A DNA stretch of 64,000 bases from Adiantum capillus-veneris (Eukaryota > Streptophyta > Polypodiopsida > Polypodiales > Pteridaceae). How positions within the stretch are numbered: the first letter of the stretch is position 1; each line of letters opens with the position of its first letter. The notes under the pieces are model-generated. The model had not been told where the DNA came from. It saw nothing but the letters and a program-made list of their open reading frames with translations, and did no database searches. The stretch lies in assembly GCA_014529385.2 (NCBI GenBank), contig CM043969.1, positions 69,140,676-69,204,675 on the forward strand, in the 5' to 3' direction. Position numbers and translations under genes: made by a program. Shown in pieces: positions 54,247-64,000 of this stretch.

Positions 54247-54362
54247 AATCTTCTATCCACCCTTAGTAATCCGAGTCTTTTTTTTTTGGCTTTGGAAGAA
54301 GCCCAAATGATGCAATGCGGGCGGGAGATGAAAAGTACAAACACCCCAGCTCATGCCGTGCC

Positions 54363-54505
54363 GGAATGGGAGAGGAAGCAAAAGGGGTGGATCGAAAAGG
54401 TCAGCCCGGAATGGGAGAGAAGCAAAAGGGGTTCAATCTGCAAGGTCAGCCTAGAATGGGAGAGAAGCAAAAGGGGTGGATTGGGAGAGCAAAGAGGGGT
54501 GGATT
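54363..54505. repeat. Minisatellite of about 46-bp units
   Basis: Three units share GAATGGGAGAGAAGCAAAAG and end in GGTCAGCC. The plus-strand frame is open and repeats P-E-W-E-R-K-Q-K-G and L-E-W-E-R-S-K-R-G, but I do not call it a gene. Confidence 0.85.
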
Positions 54506-54549
54506 GATAGGGTATTGCAGGATAAGAACTTAGCTATGCAACCTAAACA

Positions 54550-54720
54550 GCACGATGAGAGGTTTTCAAGATTTGTGGAGGGGTGCTTTATCACGTCGTG
54601 CAGGCTTAAATTGTCAATTGGCACACAACAACTAAACAATGAGATGAGAGGTTTTCAAGAGTTTGAAGGGGTGCTTTCTCGCATTGTGCGGGCTGGAATG
54701 GACAAACTACAAAAGGTAAT
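54550..54720. repeat. Two diverged copies of a repeat of about 105 bp
   Basis: GATGAGAGGTTTTCAAGATT, then GGGGTGCTTTATCACG, recurs about 100 bases on as GATGAGAGGTTTTCAAGAGT, then GGGGTGCTTTCTCGC. On the opposite strand parts resemble the repeat units at 56590-57040. Confidence 0.65.
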
Positions 54721-54979
54721 CACTATGAGGGGATAGGAAGGTCTACCTTAGAGATAGGGTGGAACGGGATCGCACCGTGTGGGAGGCTATGCGCGGTTTA
54801 AGAGTTGTGTGAAAGTGAGAATCATACTTATATATGGGGCAAAATTCGACCGTTGGTAACACATGTCAACCATGCACTCGTGCCATGTGGCATCATCACT
54901 AGAAGATTTTGGAGGTGGACCTTATTGAGCAAAGAGAAAAGGAGGCGCATCAAATGGGCAGTAAGGCAAGGTAACATTC

Positions 54980-55467
<488 letters not shown>

Positions 55468-55473
55468 CCCCCC

Positions 55474-55504
<31 letters not shown>

Positions 55505-55534
55505 AAAACTCTACTTCTCCTCCCATAGAATATT

Positions 55535-55569
<35 letters not shown>
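55468..55569 (+). repeat. C27-A14 homopolymers followed by (CT)n
   Basis: A 27-base C run (55468-55494) is followed at once by 14 A (55495-55508) and, after 30 bases, by (CT)n at 55539-55569. Assembly length may be unreliable here. Confidence 0.9.
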
Positions 55570-55571
<2 letters not shown>

Positions 55572-55791
55572 AAAGCATACTTTATCTCTCCCTATCTCTT
55601 TTTCTCTATGTTCTGCTAGACTAGGCACGCCACCATAATGTAGTACATGCAATAAAGTGAATAATTTACTTCTTTATTGAAACTGTACGAATCATCAAAT
55701 TCCCACTAGATATAATTAGACATTTCACACGTATGAGGAATGTATTTGTTAAAACACCATGCATGACGGCAATGGTTACATGATTGTTTAG

Positions 55792-55794
<3 letters not shown>

Positions 55795-55849
<55 letters not shown>
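55795..55849 (+). repeat. (GA)n microsatellite
   Basis: About 27 GA units in non-coding DNA. Confidence 0.95.
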
Positions 55850-55851
<2 letters not shown>

Positions 55852-56049
55852 AAGGCTTGATTGGATGTGCTTCTTGCAGTGACGATAAGTACCAACATGC
55901 ACTACTATGCTCTACGACACGCCTGGATGCACATAGTGTTGCTATTCTCTTCTACATGCACCGTTGGAGTACGTAATGAGAGATAGACCTGGTTCCTTTT
56001 TTTGTTCCATGGCGTGCATCGATGGGTTTGAAATCCACCGATTGTCTTG

Positions 56050-56589
<540 letters not shown>

Positions 56590-57039
56590 AAGTTCTCCCC
56601 ACCCTACACGGTGTGATAAGGCGTTGTTTTGCATTCTTGAACCCTCTCCTATTGCTTTATTTGGGAAAAGTGCTCAAATCCAGGGAAAAGTCCTTCTTGC
56701 TAGAAGGGGTTAGCCAGAGCTTTGGCAGTCCGTCATTGCTTTGTTTGGGCACATCTCCTAGGAAGCCTAGACAGTGTGATACGAGAGAGTTGAACATCTT
56801 TGGATATATCCTTATTGCTTTGTTCGGGGATTCCCTTGTACAAGTTTGACATCTTTTTATCAGCCTTCACGGTGCGATACTGTGTGCTTCCAAAACTTGA
56901 AACCTATTTTATTGCTTCCTTCAAGGATTCCCTTGTGCTATCTTTACATTTTCCTATCATCCTTCATGGCACAATACGGTGTGCTCCTTAAAGTTGAAGC
57001 CTATTATATTGTGTCGTTCAGTTATTCTGATCAACTATC
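56590..57039 (+). repeat. Degenerate tandem repeats of about 97 bp upstream of the histone-like gene
   Basis: A motif ATTGCTTTRTTTGGG (near 56653, 56734, 56814, 56911 and 57009) alternates with CACGGTGYGATAC (near 56609, 56771, 56870, 56967). The last two periods are 97-98 bases; earlier ones are shorter or longer. The array abuts the ATG at 57040, so it occupies the promoter or leader. Confidence 0.7.
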
Positions 57040-57200
57040 ATGGCAGAACAAAGAAGACCGCTAGAAAGGTTTACAAAGTCCTAGAGGAGTCAAATAAACA
57101 TGAAGAGAACCAAGAGGAACCAATTGCCAATCCAAAATCACAGAAGGTTGAGTGAGTTCCAAAACCTCATCACAGGCCCATTGCTAGGAAGAGAATGAAT

Positions 57201-57500
57201 TATCACGTGAAATCTTTGAGGGAGATCAAGAAAGCACAAATATCTACTTGTCTTCTTATCCCTAGGTTGCCCTTCATGAGAGTAGTCAAGGAGATGTCAA
57301 ACAGAATGGTTAGTATGATGAGAAGTAAATTTTTTGTTTCAGTAAAGTGGAAATCTCAAGCCTTGATGTGCCTTCAGGAGGCTGTTGAAGATTTCTTAAT
57401 TCATTTCATCAATGATAGCTACATTACAGCTACATTTTCTCACAGGGTCACACTCATGAGCAAAGATTTTGTGCTTGTGTCAAGGCTGAGGTACAAGTTT
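57201..57500 (+). other. H3 histone-fold region of the fusion gene
   Basis: Compared with the canonical H3 fold, alpha-N (L-R-E-I-x-K), alpha-1 (L-P-F-x-R-x-V-K-E), alpha-2 (A-L-x-x-L-Q-E-A-x-E-x-F-L) and the C-terminal R-V-T-x-M-x-K-D-F helix are all present in order and at the right spacing, apart from loop 1. L-L-I-P, E-D-F-L, R-V-T-L-M-x-K-D-F and the long loop 1 resemble CENH3 more than canonical H3. Confidence 0.85.
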
Positions 57501-58390
57501 GACAAGGCTCTGGAGCCAATTCCTAGTGAGGGTCTTAGGGCCTACCAAATTTTAAAAATTCCTCTTGCCATGCAGCAAAAGAAGTCAGGGGTTGTCATTG
57601 AAGATATTACACACCAGTATGAGACAAGAATGGCCAAGGATATCAAAGCAAGCAAGGAGGTTGAGAGGGAGCAAGACATGATATCAAAAGATGCTATCCT
57701 TATAGACCAAGAAAATTTTTTAAGAGCATCCAACTCCCTACTTTATGAAAAAGTTACAGGCCAAATGCTTGTGGATGTCTCCATGTATGGGGATGAGGAG
57801 GTAAACTGTGACATATCCCCTCAGGACACAAGGATGCTTGTAAACCCAAACATTGAGGTTGGAGATAATTTGATATTTATCTGCCTTAGGGTACAAGGGC
57901 CTCATTGGGGGATGTATTTTCTTTGACCTCAGGTGTCTTATGAGGGATCTTTCAGAGGCTATGGCTATGCAAGTATCCATACTTGATCCTCTAGTGACAT
58001 TGTGCCTATTCAACAAGTAGGGAAACCTTTCAAATTCTTTTGAATAATTCAATGTAATGATATGCAATCACATAATCTACCCCTATGTTGAAGCATAAGT
58101 CTTAACTCCTAACATTTTTTTAGATTTTGTGGCGTTCCTAGCTAATTGTTATTTTCTTGTAGAGGCCATTGGAGTCTTATTATCTTCATTATCTTGGAGA
58201 AAGATGTTATATTTATGAATTTATCGTCAAATATTCATGGAAGAAGTAAACTATAAGTCTAAAGTATGATTTATGCATACTTGATGACCCCTTGGCTTTT
58301 GTTAGTATCTCTTTGAGTGATGTTTGCTTGCAATGCTTTCAGACTTATTGTTAGTGCTTCCAAACTTATCTTTGGTCATCTGAGTACCAC

Positions 58391-58735
58391 AAATAAGGAT
58401 TACAATATAGAATCTTTCAAGTACTACAATCAAAAGGTGCCTTTACAAACAGACTCAACATCTTGTGGATGGAGGGTGCTTGCCAATGCATGGAGAGTCA
58501 GTGGGGAGAGCCAGTGGATCAAGAAAAAGGGCACCTCAAGGGCCAATACAAAGGGGGCCGTCTCATGGTAAAGCAAGGGAAAGAGGCCGGGTAGGGCAAG
58601 TGTAGCCGGGCAGCCAAATTGAGCGGAAAAATAAGGATTACAATATAGAATCTTTCAAGTACTATAATCAAAAGGTGCCTTTACAAACAGACTCAACATC
58701 TTGTGGATGGAGGGTGCTTGCCAATGCATGGAGAT
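58391..58735 (+). repeat. 238-bp-period duplication containing the protease Cys region
   Basis: 58391-58498 recurs almost exactly at 58629-58735, including the catalytic-Cys segment. About 130 bases of unrelated sequence lie between. The first copy is cut after N-A-W-R; the second continues with Y-L-E-S-R-C-R-M, so the second holds the original downstream sequence. Confidence 0.9.
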
Positions 58736-59447
58736 ATCTTGAGTCAAGGTGCAGGATGACTACAGTCACTATAAGTGTACATCACATATTCTATTGATTT
58801 TTTTTTACTTCTAACTTATGTACTTATGTTCTTTGATTTTTTTTCTATTAGTTATAGTTGCATGAATAATCAGAGTCTTAGGTCACATGGGTGAAAGAGA
58901 AGGTTGTTTCTATGGTCTTGGAAAGATCTATAAACCCAAATGATCTAGACTCTCTTATGGCACCAAATCCAGATGATCCAAAATCTCCTATTCCACCAAA
59001 GAAAGGTAAATCCACCAAGGGTTTGATTGCAAAGAAAAAGGAGGACAAGAAGAAGAGCCATGCAAAGAGGAGCCCTGCAAAGAAGAACCCTACTAAGAGG
59101 ACTTCTACCAAGAGGAAGAGCCCCACCAAGAAGAAAAGCCCTACAAAAAGAAAACCAGAAGAAAAGGGCCCTCCATTCCATTCACCATTGTTATTCAAGG
59201 TTCTCAAGCATCGTTCAACTAAGAACAGTAAGAGAGAATGCCTGGCTCACCTTTCAAACTTCTAGTCATGTTGCCAAAGAAGGTTGCCAAGTCTCCCAAG
59301 CCAACCACCCCTCAGGAATCCAAAGCACCACCCCCCATAGAACCCACTGCTAAGACCCCCATGTCAAGCCCTGAGGAGCCCAATACATCACCCCCACAGA
59401 ACCTAACTCACCACCACCCCCTCTTGAACCGACTTCATCATGAGTGA

Positions 59448-59756
59448 TTACTCCACAAAGCTATGTACATTTTTGTTCATTTTTTGTCCATATGAACATG
59501 CACTCTTTGGTGGTTCATAATTTGTACTTCAAAATTAATACCAACTATTTGATTCTTGACTGTGTATCATGGTGTTATTTAGATTTAAAACCACATAAAT
59601 AATGATCACAACAAAGTTGAAAAGACACGTAAATTTACAAAATGTAATGATTACAATATTGAACTCTTGTTTTGCCAATTCCTTGCAAGTGTCTCAAATA
59701 CAACTCTCTTTGGGGAAGACATGTGATGCAAGAGGTTGAATTCTACATCCTTGTGC
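59448..59756. other. 3' flank of the fusion gene, no supported gene
   Basis: AT-rich sequence lies between two converging coding segments. No terminal inverted repeat is recognised. Confidence 0.4.
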
Positions 59757-60310
59757 TCACAACACCACTTTGAATCTATACTCAGCAGATGTTTTATCAA
59801 GAAACTCAAGAGATTCTCTAACATCATATAGTCTCCAATTTTTTGTTACTATCATCCTTATATGCTCAGTGTATGGATGGACTATGACCTTTAGTTCAAA
59901 CTCTAGACAATTTTCCTCAGAGTCGAGAGGAACCCAACTACCTAGCTTGCTTCTCCATCTCATATAGTCATAGCCTAGAACTAATATCTGACGACGTAAT
60001 TGGTATGAGATAGAAGTAGAATTTGGGCTTACTTTACAACTGATATTATTGCCAATATGGAAAGTTTCTTTGGTACTCCATACTTCTCCAAGTGCAGTTG
60101 CCAGTTCAGTCATAGAAAGTCTTCTATTAAGCCACATCGTCTTTGTCCTCTACAAATCCATTGTTTTGAAACATGCCACAAAGGCATGTTTAGGCAAGCA
60201 CCATTGAACTTTAATCCTTCTTAAAACCCTACCAGGAGACATAGCTTTAAGGATGTCTTCTTTGATCTTGGATTTGAAGCTTGATATAGTACGCGCATCC
60301 AGAGATTCCC
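59757..60310 (-). pseudogene. Unrecognised minus-strand ORF, interrupted once
   Basis: On the minus strand a segment with I-K-E-D-I-L-K-A-M-S-P-G-R-V-L-R-R-I ends in a TAG after K-T-M-D-L. The frame then continues from M at 60137 for 126 codons, with L-S-M-T-E-L-A-T-A-L-G-E-V-W and V-T-K-N-W-R-L-Y-D-V-R. Composition looks protein-like (mixed alpha/beta, no low complexity). I recognise no family. It converges on the histone-like locus and could be part of the same element or a separate relic. Confidence 0.4.
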
Positions 60311-60436
60311 AATCAAGTGATCTTATGGTGGGAACGGGTAATTGGTGTAGTTCTTCATATGCACCTTCACTTTATGGAACCCTGTATTTTGAAAAAAGAC
60401 AAACAAATCCATTGTTTTGTAGAAAGAAGTCCACAA

Positions 60437-60799
60437 GTTAATATGGAGAAGGAGATGCAAGTCAGGGTGTGTCATGCATTGTCAAGGGTGAAAAAGCTTA
60501 TGAAAACCTTACATGCATGTGTGGATGTTGAAGAGGATTGTAACTTGGAAGGTTGGGACAACCATGATGACATGGATATCATGGATGTTTGGTCTTGGTT
60601 TGATGTGAGTGATACATGTCATGATGGTGATAATGTTGATCCATGGCCTTTTTGTTTGTATGACATGAGCCTTGATGGTTGGAGCTCAATTGTGATTGAT
60701 GATTGTCCTTATAACTTTGAAGGAAGCCATTATGTGTGCACGATGGATGCAAGGGATAATGATTTTCCATTTGATCGTGGTAAGGGTATATGGTGTTGA
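60437..60799 (+). CDS. Unrecognised acidic ORF
   Basis: An ATG at about 60441 in an open frame gives about 120 codons: M-E-K-E-M-Q-V-R-V-C, a short basic helix (S-R-V-K-K-L-M-K-T-L), then a strongly acidic, Trp/Cys/Asp-rich part (D-N-H-D-D-M-D-I-M-D-V-W-S-W-F-D) to TGA. There is no membrane segment and no known motif. It may be a fragment of a larger gene or a chance ORF. Confidence 0.3.
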   Translation, partial: VNMEKEMQVRVCHALSRVKKLMKTLHACVDVEEDCNLEGWDNHDDMDIMDVWSWFDVSDTCHDGDNVDPWPFCLYDMSLDGWSSIVIDDCPYNFEGSHYVCTMDARDNDFPFDRGKGIWC

Positions 60800-61859
60800 T
60801 TCATTTGTACATGATGTATCTTTGTATATAAGCTTTTGCATAGTCTACTGCTAAGCATGCTCTAGCAGACTGGGGGTTTGGTAAACTATATTGCGCGCAT
60901 TTTGAGAACCCTATTTTCTGTAAATTTGTACATACAGACATGACGCTTGATGTCAAATGTGTGTGTGGGCTTTCTTTTTGTGGGGTTTTTATCTTGCTTT
61001 AGCAAGCACATGTACATGCACTGCAAGTCGTTAGTCTAGCACCAGCTGTCGGGCCACTGTAAGTGTCCGTGAGTGAGTTTTTTGAAGGGAGACTTGTATA
61101 TAATTGAAACTCATGTATAAACTTAAAAAATTTCATCTAAACTCTAAAAAAATTGCAGGTTTGAGCTTGTGGTGCCTCCTTGATGGTTTCTAATTGCAAT
61201 TTTTGCCCTTGCCTTGCCTACTCTAAGTGTAGTCGTGTCGGGACAGCTCTCTGTTCGTGTCAATTTTGCATGTAGCAGCATGTCGATTCAATTTTGGCCA
61301 TCTTCAGCTTTCTTGCCATTCATTTCTCAAGATTTCTCTCAAGCTTTAAAGTGACCCTTGAAGTTGTGCTCTTCAGGTTATGGCTAAGTTCTCTGCAGGG
61401 TTATGGCTATGGTAGCCTAGTGGTAAATTGTGTGCAGATAGATTGGGAGGACATGTATCTATGAATTGTGGAATTGATGTTGAATTTGTGGGTTTTTGAT
61501 GTTCAATTGTGAAAGGGAAAGCTATAGTCTTCATATGCATTGGTTGGCGTGTGTTGTAAATCCGTGCCTTAACAGGGTTTTGCTCCTATGTGACATAGTC
61601 TCTTGGGTGGGCGACGGCCAGTAAATTCCCAAGAGGACTACTCTTGTTGGATCTATGGTGTTTCAAATGGGCTTTCCGAATCTTTTTGTTCTCGTAGTGC
61701 CCTTTCAATGCTCTTGGGTGACATCGCTTTAGAGGTGTTCCAGTTTTCTTGTTTCCCAACAACGTCTGGAAGGACAAGGGAAAGGCTAAGAAGGCAGATA
61801 GATGAATGGCAAGAGTAGAGGACCCTCGCGGCCAAGATCAGTAAGTATATAACAAAGAA
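60800..61859. other. No supported gene
   Basis: Short frames near 61586-61835 exist on both strands, but neither has a recognisable domain. The plus-strand sequence from about 61800 leads into the decayed gypsy element. Confidence 0.4.
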
Positions 61860-63560
61860 GATTCTAGAGAGGCTTCAATTCTTAGGACAAGAACCATTCA
61901 ATGGATTTTTCCTAAGGCTCCAGAGGCTATGGAGAAGGAACTCCCAAAGAAGAAATCTAGTAAGGGAGATTCTAGGAAAGAACCCAAAGAACCAGCAAAG
62001 GGCTCAAAGGATTGCTAGGAGAAGGGTGTCCAACAAGTCAAGGTAAACTTGGATGAGGCTGATAAATTGGAAATGGGGACAAACAATATTGAAAGGTAGC
62101 AATCCAATTCCCTACAAAATAATCCATTAGCTAGATGATGTAAAAGGTCAGCAAAGCCATGGCACTATGAGGACATTTATCTAGAAGGGAGATCATCGAG
62201 TTCAAATAGTAGATCTAGAAATGAATAAGATCAGATCTATATCAAGGTTTGTGATAAGATTTAGAGGCTAGCTATTATATTGGATGGCATTAAAAATACT
62301 TTGCTAGAGGCTATTAGTTTTATCAAGAAGCAAAGGAAAAAAGAACCAGATATAATGGTAGTGGATTTGTTTGAGATAAAAGATGATGAATTATTGATCA
62401 TCTAGATTGATTATGAGATCAAAAAATAGTGGGAGTTACTCTCAGGGGATGGTTGTGCTAGTGTTAACATTCTAGGGGAGCATGTTAAATAGAGATTGAG
62501 AATTCATGAAATGAAACCGACTCCTTTTAGAATTCAAACGACAGAATAGCAGATAGTGAAGGCTAGTGATCTAGTTTAAAATTATTAGATTAGGATAGAT
62601 TTTGAGAAGGTTAAAACCATTTTCTTGCCATTAGATGTGCAAGGGGTTTATAGTATGTTATTAGGAAGGCCATGGATCAAAAGTGTGAGAGTCATACATG
62701 ACTATGTAGGACAAACACTGACAATCCAATGACCCAATGGTAGAATTCAAGTAAAGACAAACAATACGAGAAGTTGGAAAAGGAAATTGAAGCTAGAAGA
62801 GCTATGTAGGAAATATGGAACAAAGAAGATTGAACAAATGATAGCATCCATAAACATATTTTCCATAATGGAGATAGATTTAAATGCAGTTCTTTTGGAT
62901 CATAAGAGGGCAGAATAGCAAAGACAACAATATCCAAAAAAAACCACTAATTTAAATCCAAGTGAAATACCAGTGAATTTGAATGGTAGACCGTGGAAAA
63001 TCCAGGAAGCCAGACTACGAGATGTGCCAAATCACATGAAGAGCATATCGGTAATCGATTATTTACTAAAGGCAAGATTCATTTTACTAAGGTGGCAAGT
63101 AGCGACTGATTGTTCCCTATAATGGTTGTTTCAAAGAAAGTTGGGAAACGTAGGGTCTATGGGGATAATTATAGGAAGCCGAATGGTCATACCATCAAAG
63201 ATCCATTTCCTTTGCCATTCATAGATATGATGCTATATGAGATAGTAGGCCATGAAATGTAGAGCTTCATGGATGGGTATAGTGGGTACAATCAGCTATA
63301 GTTATCACCATAAGATAGGGTGAAAATGACATTCATCACTAAATGGGGAGCTTTCGCGTTTTTGGTAATGCCACTTGGGTTATGTAATGCTTAGCAACCT
63401 TTCAGAGATGTATGGTGGGCATCTTCAATGAGTTTTTACATAAATTTCTGGTGATATTTGTGGACAATTTTTTAGTTCTCTCAATTGAAGACATGCATCT
63501 CCTATTTCTAGACATGGTATTTAAAATATATAGAGTGTTTGACAGATGTAGCTGCTAGCC
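61860..63560 (+). pseudogene. Decayed Ty3/gypsy gag-protease-reverse transcriptase
   Basis: Lys-rich gag sequence (K-E-L-P-K-K-K-S-S-K-G) is followed by a protease whose end is clear: F-L-P-L-D-V-Q-G-V-Y-S-M-L-L-G-R-P-W-I. Its active-site region reads S-G-D-G-C-A-S-V-N-I. RT fingers follow at about 63115-63400, with V-S-K-K-V-G-K-R-R-V, D-P-F-P-L-P-F, D-G-Y-S-G-Y-N and, in a shifted frame, W-G-A-F-A-F-L-V-M-P-L-G-L-C-N-A. TAG and TAA codons occur where Gln is expected. This is an old copy of a different lineage from B/C, closer in motif to element A. Confidence 0.8.
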
Positions 63561-64000
63561 GACGACACCTAGTCAAGCCTAAAATTTTGATATAATCCAT
63601 CTTATTTCTCTTGAAAAGCCTTTTAAAAGCGACATTATGATTTTTGAGCCGAATGTTGTACATTCAGAGCATCGCGTTCCTTATCTTTTGCTCTTTCATT
63701 TAACTATAACCATTCTCAACCTTGTTATCTACATATTTGAGTGAAAAAATGGTTTTTTTAATAAATATTTTGACCTTAGGAGAGTGTTCCTAGACCATAC
63801 GGAAACCTACCTGGACTGTTCTATTGTAGTTTTTAGGATCTAGACCATGATGGATCAAGATTTTGGTACCTTTTTGGATGACCTCCAGACTTTGTAGATT
63901 AGTGTCCTTAGGCCTATTATAGTTTCAGAATCTCCTAAAGTTTTGTTGCATTCCAAGTTCATTTGGTCGACAAAATGGTGTGATGACCTAGAGCAGCGAG
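63561..64000. other. No supported gene at the right edge
   Basis: This may be a continuation of retroelement debris. I see no motif I can assign. Confidence 0.35.

Larger units (their letters stand above)
57040..59447 (+). pseudogene. Histone H3/CENH3-like domain fused to a ULP1 (C48) protease and an H1-like basic tail
   Basis: Proposed exons are 57040-58016, 58343-58776 and 58882-59447, with GT-AG introns of 326 and 105 bases. ATG (57040) is followed, one base out of frame, by R-T-K-K-T-A-R-K, the H3 tail start. A stretch of about 45 codons follows, with a TGA at 57153, then H-R-P-I-A-R-K-R. The H3 fold comes next: S-L-R-E-I-K-K, L-L-I-P-R-L-P-F-M-R-V-V-K-E, an 8-residue-longer loop 1, L-Q-E-A-V-E-D-F-L and R-V-T-L-M-S-K-D-F-V-L. 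After a charged linker come ULP-like residues: His in G-P-H-W-G-M (57903), then a frameshift, Asp in L-D-P-L (57985), and Q...C in L-Q-T-D-S-T-S-C-G-W (58446, 58464). Exon 3 carries K-R-S-P-A-K-K and K-S-P-T-K-K-K-S-P-T-K-R. A histone-binding, deSUMOylating role is inference. This copy is broken. Confidence 0.75.

Noticed and set aside
54151-54507. Plus-strand ORF with repeated E-W-E-R-S-K-R-G
   Set aside because: The repeat comes from the DNA minisatellite at 54363-54505 and there is no supporting domain or homologue.
58560-58628. GC-rich filler between the duplicated protease segments as a separate gene piece
   Set aside because: It is too short, with stops in all plus frames. It is better seen as filler from a repair event.

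Overview
The window is nuclear DNA of a land plant. It carries a spliced host gene with GT-AG introns, relics of a photosystem I antenna gene (Lhca2) and of a plant SYP5-type Qc-SNARE, several plant LTR-retrotransposon lineages with initiator-Met-tRNA primer sites, and very long CT/GA, GT/CA and poly-C microsatellites. The low gene density, long introns and nested, decayed retroelements point to a large, repeat-rich genome. A fern is my guess from general impression only; nothing in the window proves it.

Layout. 1-1300: relic of a Ty3/gypsy element. 3800-7274 (+): the one host gene that looks intact, a four-exon PRXL2/AhpC-TSA thioredoxin-fold gene of 203 codons, with a small MITE in intron 1. 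8232-10625: a decayed duplicate of that gene, broken by lost splice sites, a small non-LTR insertion with a 16-bp target duplication, and a 118-bp tandem duplication. 10719-22019 (-): a Ty3/gypsy element (A) with extra ORFs after its integrase and its 5' end missing. 22020-34395 (+): a Ty1/copia element missing its 5' end, whose reverse transcriptase is split by a complete 8.6-kb Ty3/gypsy element (C, 24253-32837, -). 34396-52415 (+): an LTR-internal-LTR-internal-LTR array of elements related to C (B1 and B2), both internally deleted. The shared middle LTR is itself split by a 5.3-kb insert (40366-45689) that carries a SYP5 pseudogene, an Lhca2 pseudogene and a fold-back element. 52416-57040: remnants of an unrecognised minus-strand gene, minisatellites and huge microsatellites. 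57040-59447 (+): the most unusual locus. 59750-60800: two unrecognised ORFs. 61860-63560: a badly decayed Ty3/gypsy gag-PR-RT.

The 57-59 kb locus encodes, in order and with plausible introns, a histone H3 tail start (R-T-K-K-T-A-R-K), an H3 histone fold with CENH3-like features, a linker, the H, D, Q and C residues of a ULP1/C48 SUMO-protease-like domain, and a lysine-rich S/T-P-x-K tail resembling a linker-histone C-terminus. I know of no described family with this architecture. This copy carries a start-proximal frameshift, an in-frame stop, a frameshift in the protease and a 238-bp duplication. It is therefore probably a dead copy of something intact elsewhere in the genome, plausibly part of a transposable element.

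Most other coding-looking stretches are retroelement debris, so no operon-like cooperation between genes is expected. What the layout records is order of events: copia before C, the B array before the gene-carrying insert, and the PRXL2 duplication before or independently of the MITE insertion. All calls come from reading translations and repeats by eye; no database search was run.
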